Shown here in pieces: positions 63,405 to 64,000 of a stretch of DNA of 64,000 nucleotides. The stretch spans positions 62,001 through 126,000 of the forward strand of contig JAANDG010000120.1 of assembly GCA_036852015.1 (NCBI GenBank), written 5' to 3'. The stretch comes from Pelodera strongyloides. Lineage: Eukaryota > Nematoda > Chromadorea > Rhabditida > Rhabditidae. The position numbers were made by a program, and so were the translations under genes. The notes beneath the pieces are model-generated. The model had not been told where the DNA came from, searched no databases, and saw nothing but the letters and a program-made list of their open reading frames with translations. Every line of letters starts with the position of its first letter. The stretch's first letter is position 1.

Positions 63405-63984
63405 GATGCAGAGAGATCAGATTATAGACTAGCTATCACTCGAGAGAGAGAGAAGAGAGAGAAATAACAATTTTACCGAAAATCATCTAGTTACAGCTGA
63501 CTAAACCGACCGAGTTTGGACCGAATTCAAACGGTGCAGAACAGTCTGCCTCGAATGATATGAGCACGAGTGACACTGGTACCCAATCAACCATGAATGG
63601 ACAATCTGGTGAGTTTCAGTTTTGTACACACTGTTCGTGCTCAGCTGTGTTCGTCAATTTCCTCCAGCCTTTATCAGTTTTGATGTTTTATACTTGCAGC
63701 CGAATCGCAACAACCCGAACAGCGTGCTGCAAGCAATGGATCAGCGAGGGCACCTGGACTGGTACGCGTTTCTGAATTATGTAACCTTGTTGTGTGTTGC
63801 ACAGAATCTCGACCTTTTGTATAATAATGGTAGGAAAGATGTGTTCGTCTTATATTACTTTCCGCTTAAGATATTCAACGGCGAAGAGCTGAAACGCTGC
63901 CGCCGTCTGCAACACATGTACAGGGAAGCGAAGTCTTATATTGAAGGAATGCCGAGTTCACCAGCTCCTGGATCTCTCAGATTC
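57407..63984 (+). CDS. Gln-rich protein, twelve exons, incomplete at both ends
   Basis: Exons: 57407-57635, 59856-60125, 60317-61164, 61330-61440, 61536-61676, 61815-61952, 62106-62546, 62704-62900, 63115-63250, 63497-63608, 63700-63761, 63871-63984; 2799 nt, 933 codons, one frame throughout. The last donor (TTC then GTAAGT) shows it continues. A Ser/Pro/Ala-rich start (an internal ATG at 57491 could be the start) leads into long Q tracts, a Gln-Ala repeat and more Q. Less biased patches are LLRHMTPHDVEKLSQATFG, SVLEQLIKTAREQQQQLQTL, MNPLERDAFVKHVLTTLIG and the C-terminal EELKRCRRLQHMYREAKSYI, probably helices. Such proteins are usually nuclear co-regulators or prion-like (PQN-type) proteins. 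The family is not identified. Confidence 0.82.
59935..60118 (+). repeat. coding CAA/CAG tract
   Basis: Mixed CAA/CAG/CAC codons encoding runs of Gln with scattered His within the second visible exon of the Q-rich gene. Codon mixing suggests selection for glutamine rather than simple triplet expansion. Confidence 0.85.
60766..60922 (+). repeat. coding minisatellite (Gln-Ala)n
   Basis: Six-base periodicity (CAGGCN / CAAGCT) encodes about 25 QA dipeptides, interrupted once by QQ and once by Arg. Three variant hexamers alternate in blocks (CAGGCACAAGCT, CAGGCCCAAGCT), consistent with unequal exchange. Confidence 0.88.
62379..62410 (+). repeat. coding (CAA)n tract
   Basis: About eleven uninterrupted CAA codons, a purer triplet run than elsewhere in the gene and so a likely length polymorphism. 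Confidence 0.85.
63331..63465. repeat. (GA)n microsatellite in an intron
   Basis: Two GA-rich blocks (63331-63402 and 63440-63465) within the intron before the exon at 63497. Confidence 0.92.
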
Positions 63985-64000
63985 GTAAGTACTTTGAGAA

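Noticed and set aside
63804..63833. Possible small exon (NLDLLYNN) in the Q-rich gene
   Set aside because: Its phase would break the frame of the next exon at 63871.

Overview
The window is animal nuclear DNA, most likely from a nematode. Genes are split into many small exons by mostly short GT-AG introns with compact U-rich acceptors (TTTCAG, TTTTAG, TTTAG). Mobile and palindromic repeats are frequent, intergenic DNA is AT-rich, and there are no bacterial-style operons. The nematode assignment is an inference from intron style; the metazoan assignment is firm, because two genes align along their length with animal families.

Layout. (1) 163-10286 is a nested palindromic repeat complex: diverged terminal inverted repeats about 0.5 kb long, a small hairpin, a near-perfect 2.95 kb foldback, tRNA-derived SINE-like copies, and a 5.07 kb minisatellite of 22-24 bp units whose orientation flips at about 6145. 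No transposase was recognised. (2) 11640-34155 (+) is an unconventional myosin of class XV type (nematode HUM-4/class XII may be the same lineage). I model 75 exons, with phases consistent at every junction, giving 2639 residues: motor, IQ-type neck, MyTH4, FERM F1 lobe, long Met/Pro/Arg-rich linker, FERM F2-F3 lobes, SH3, MyTH4, FERM. Its intron at 26852-29447 contains a 302-codon ORF on the same strand, which is either a nested gene or an alternative terminal exon. (3) 35339-37776 (-) is a nine-exon TMEM129 orthologue (373 aa, ER membrane E3 ubiquitin ligase), convergent with the myosin gene. (4) 37777-57406 is long non-coding or intronic DNA with microsatellites and a few weak candidate exons. 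(5) 57407-63984 (+) holds twelve in-phase exons of a Gln-rich protein that continues past the window; a first coding exon may lie far upstream at 41769-41836.

The three genes show no sign of a shared pathway: one is an actin motor with a membrane/cargo-binding tail, one an ER-associated degradation ligase, one a probable nuclear Q-rich regulator. The most unusual DNA is the palindrome-within-palindrome complex on the left, where at least four independent levels of inverted symmetry are stacked in 10 kb. The most unusual coding observations are the ORF inside the myosin intron, three GC-AG introns in one gene, and an 18-nt in-frame GT...AG segment in a myosin exon. Exon boundaries were read by eye from splice signals, frame and remembered family sequences; single-base errors are possible.
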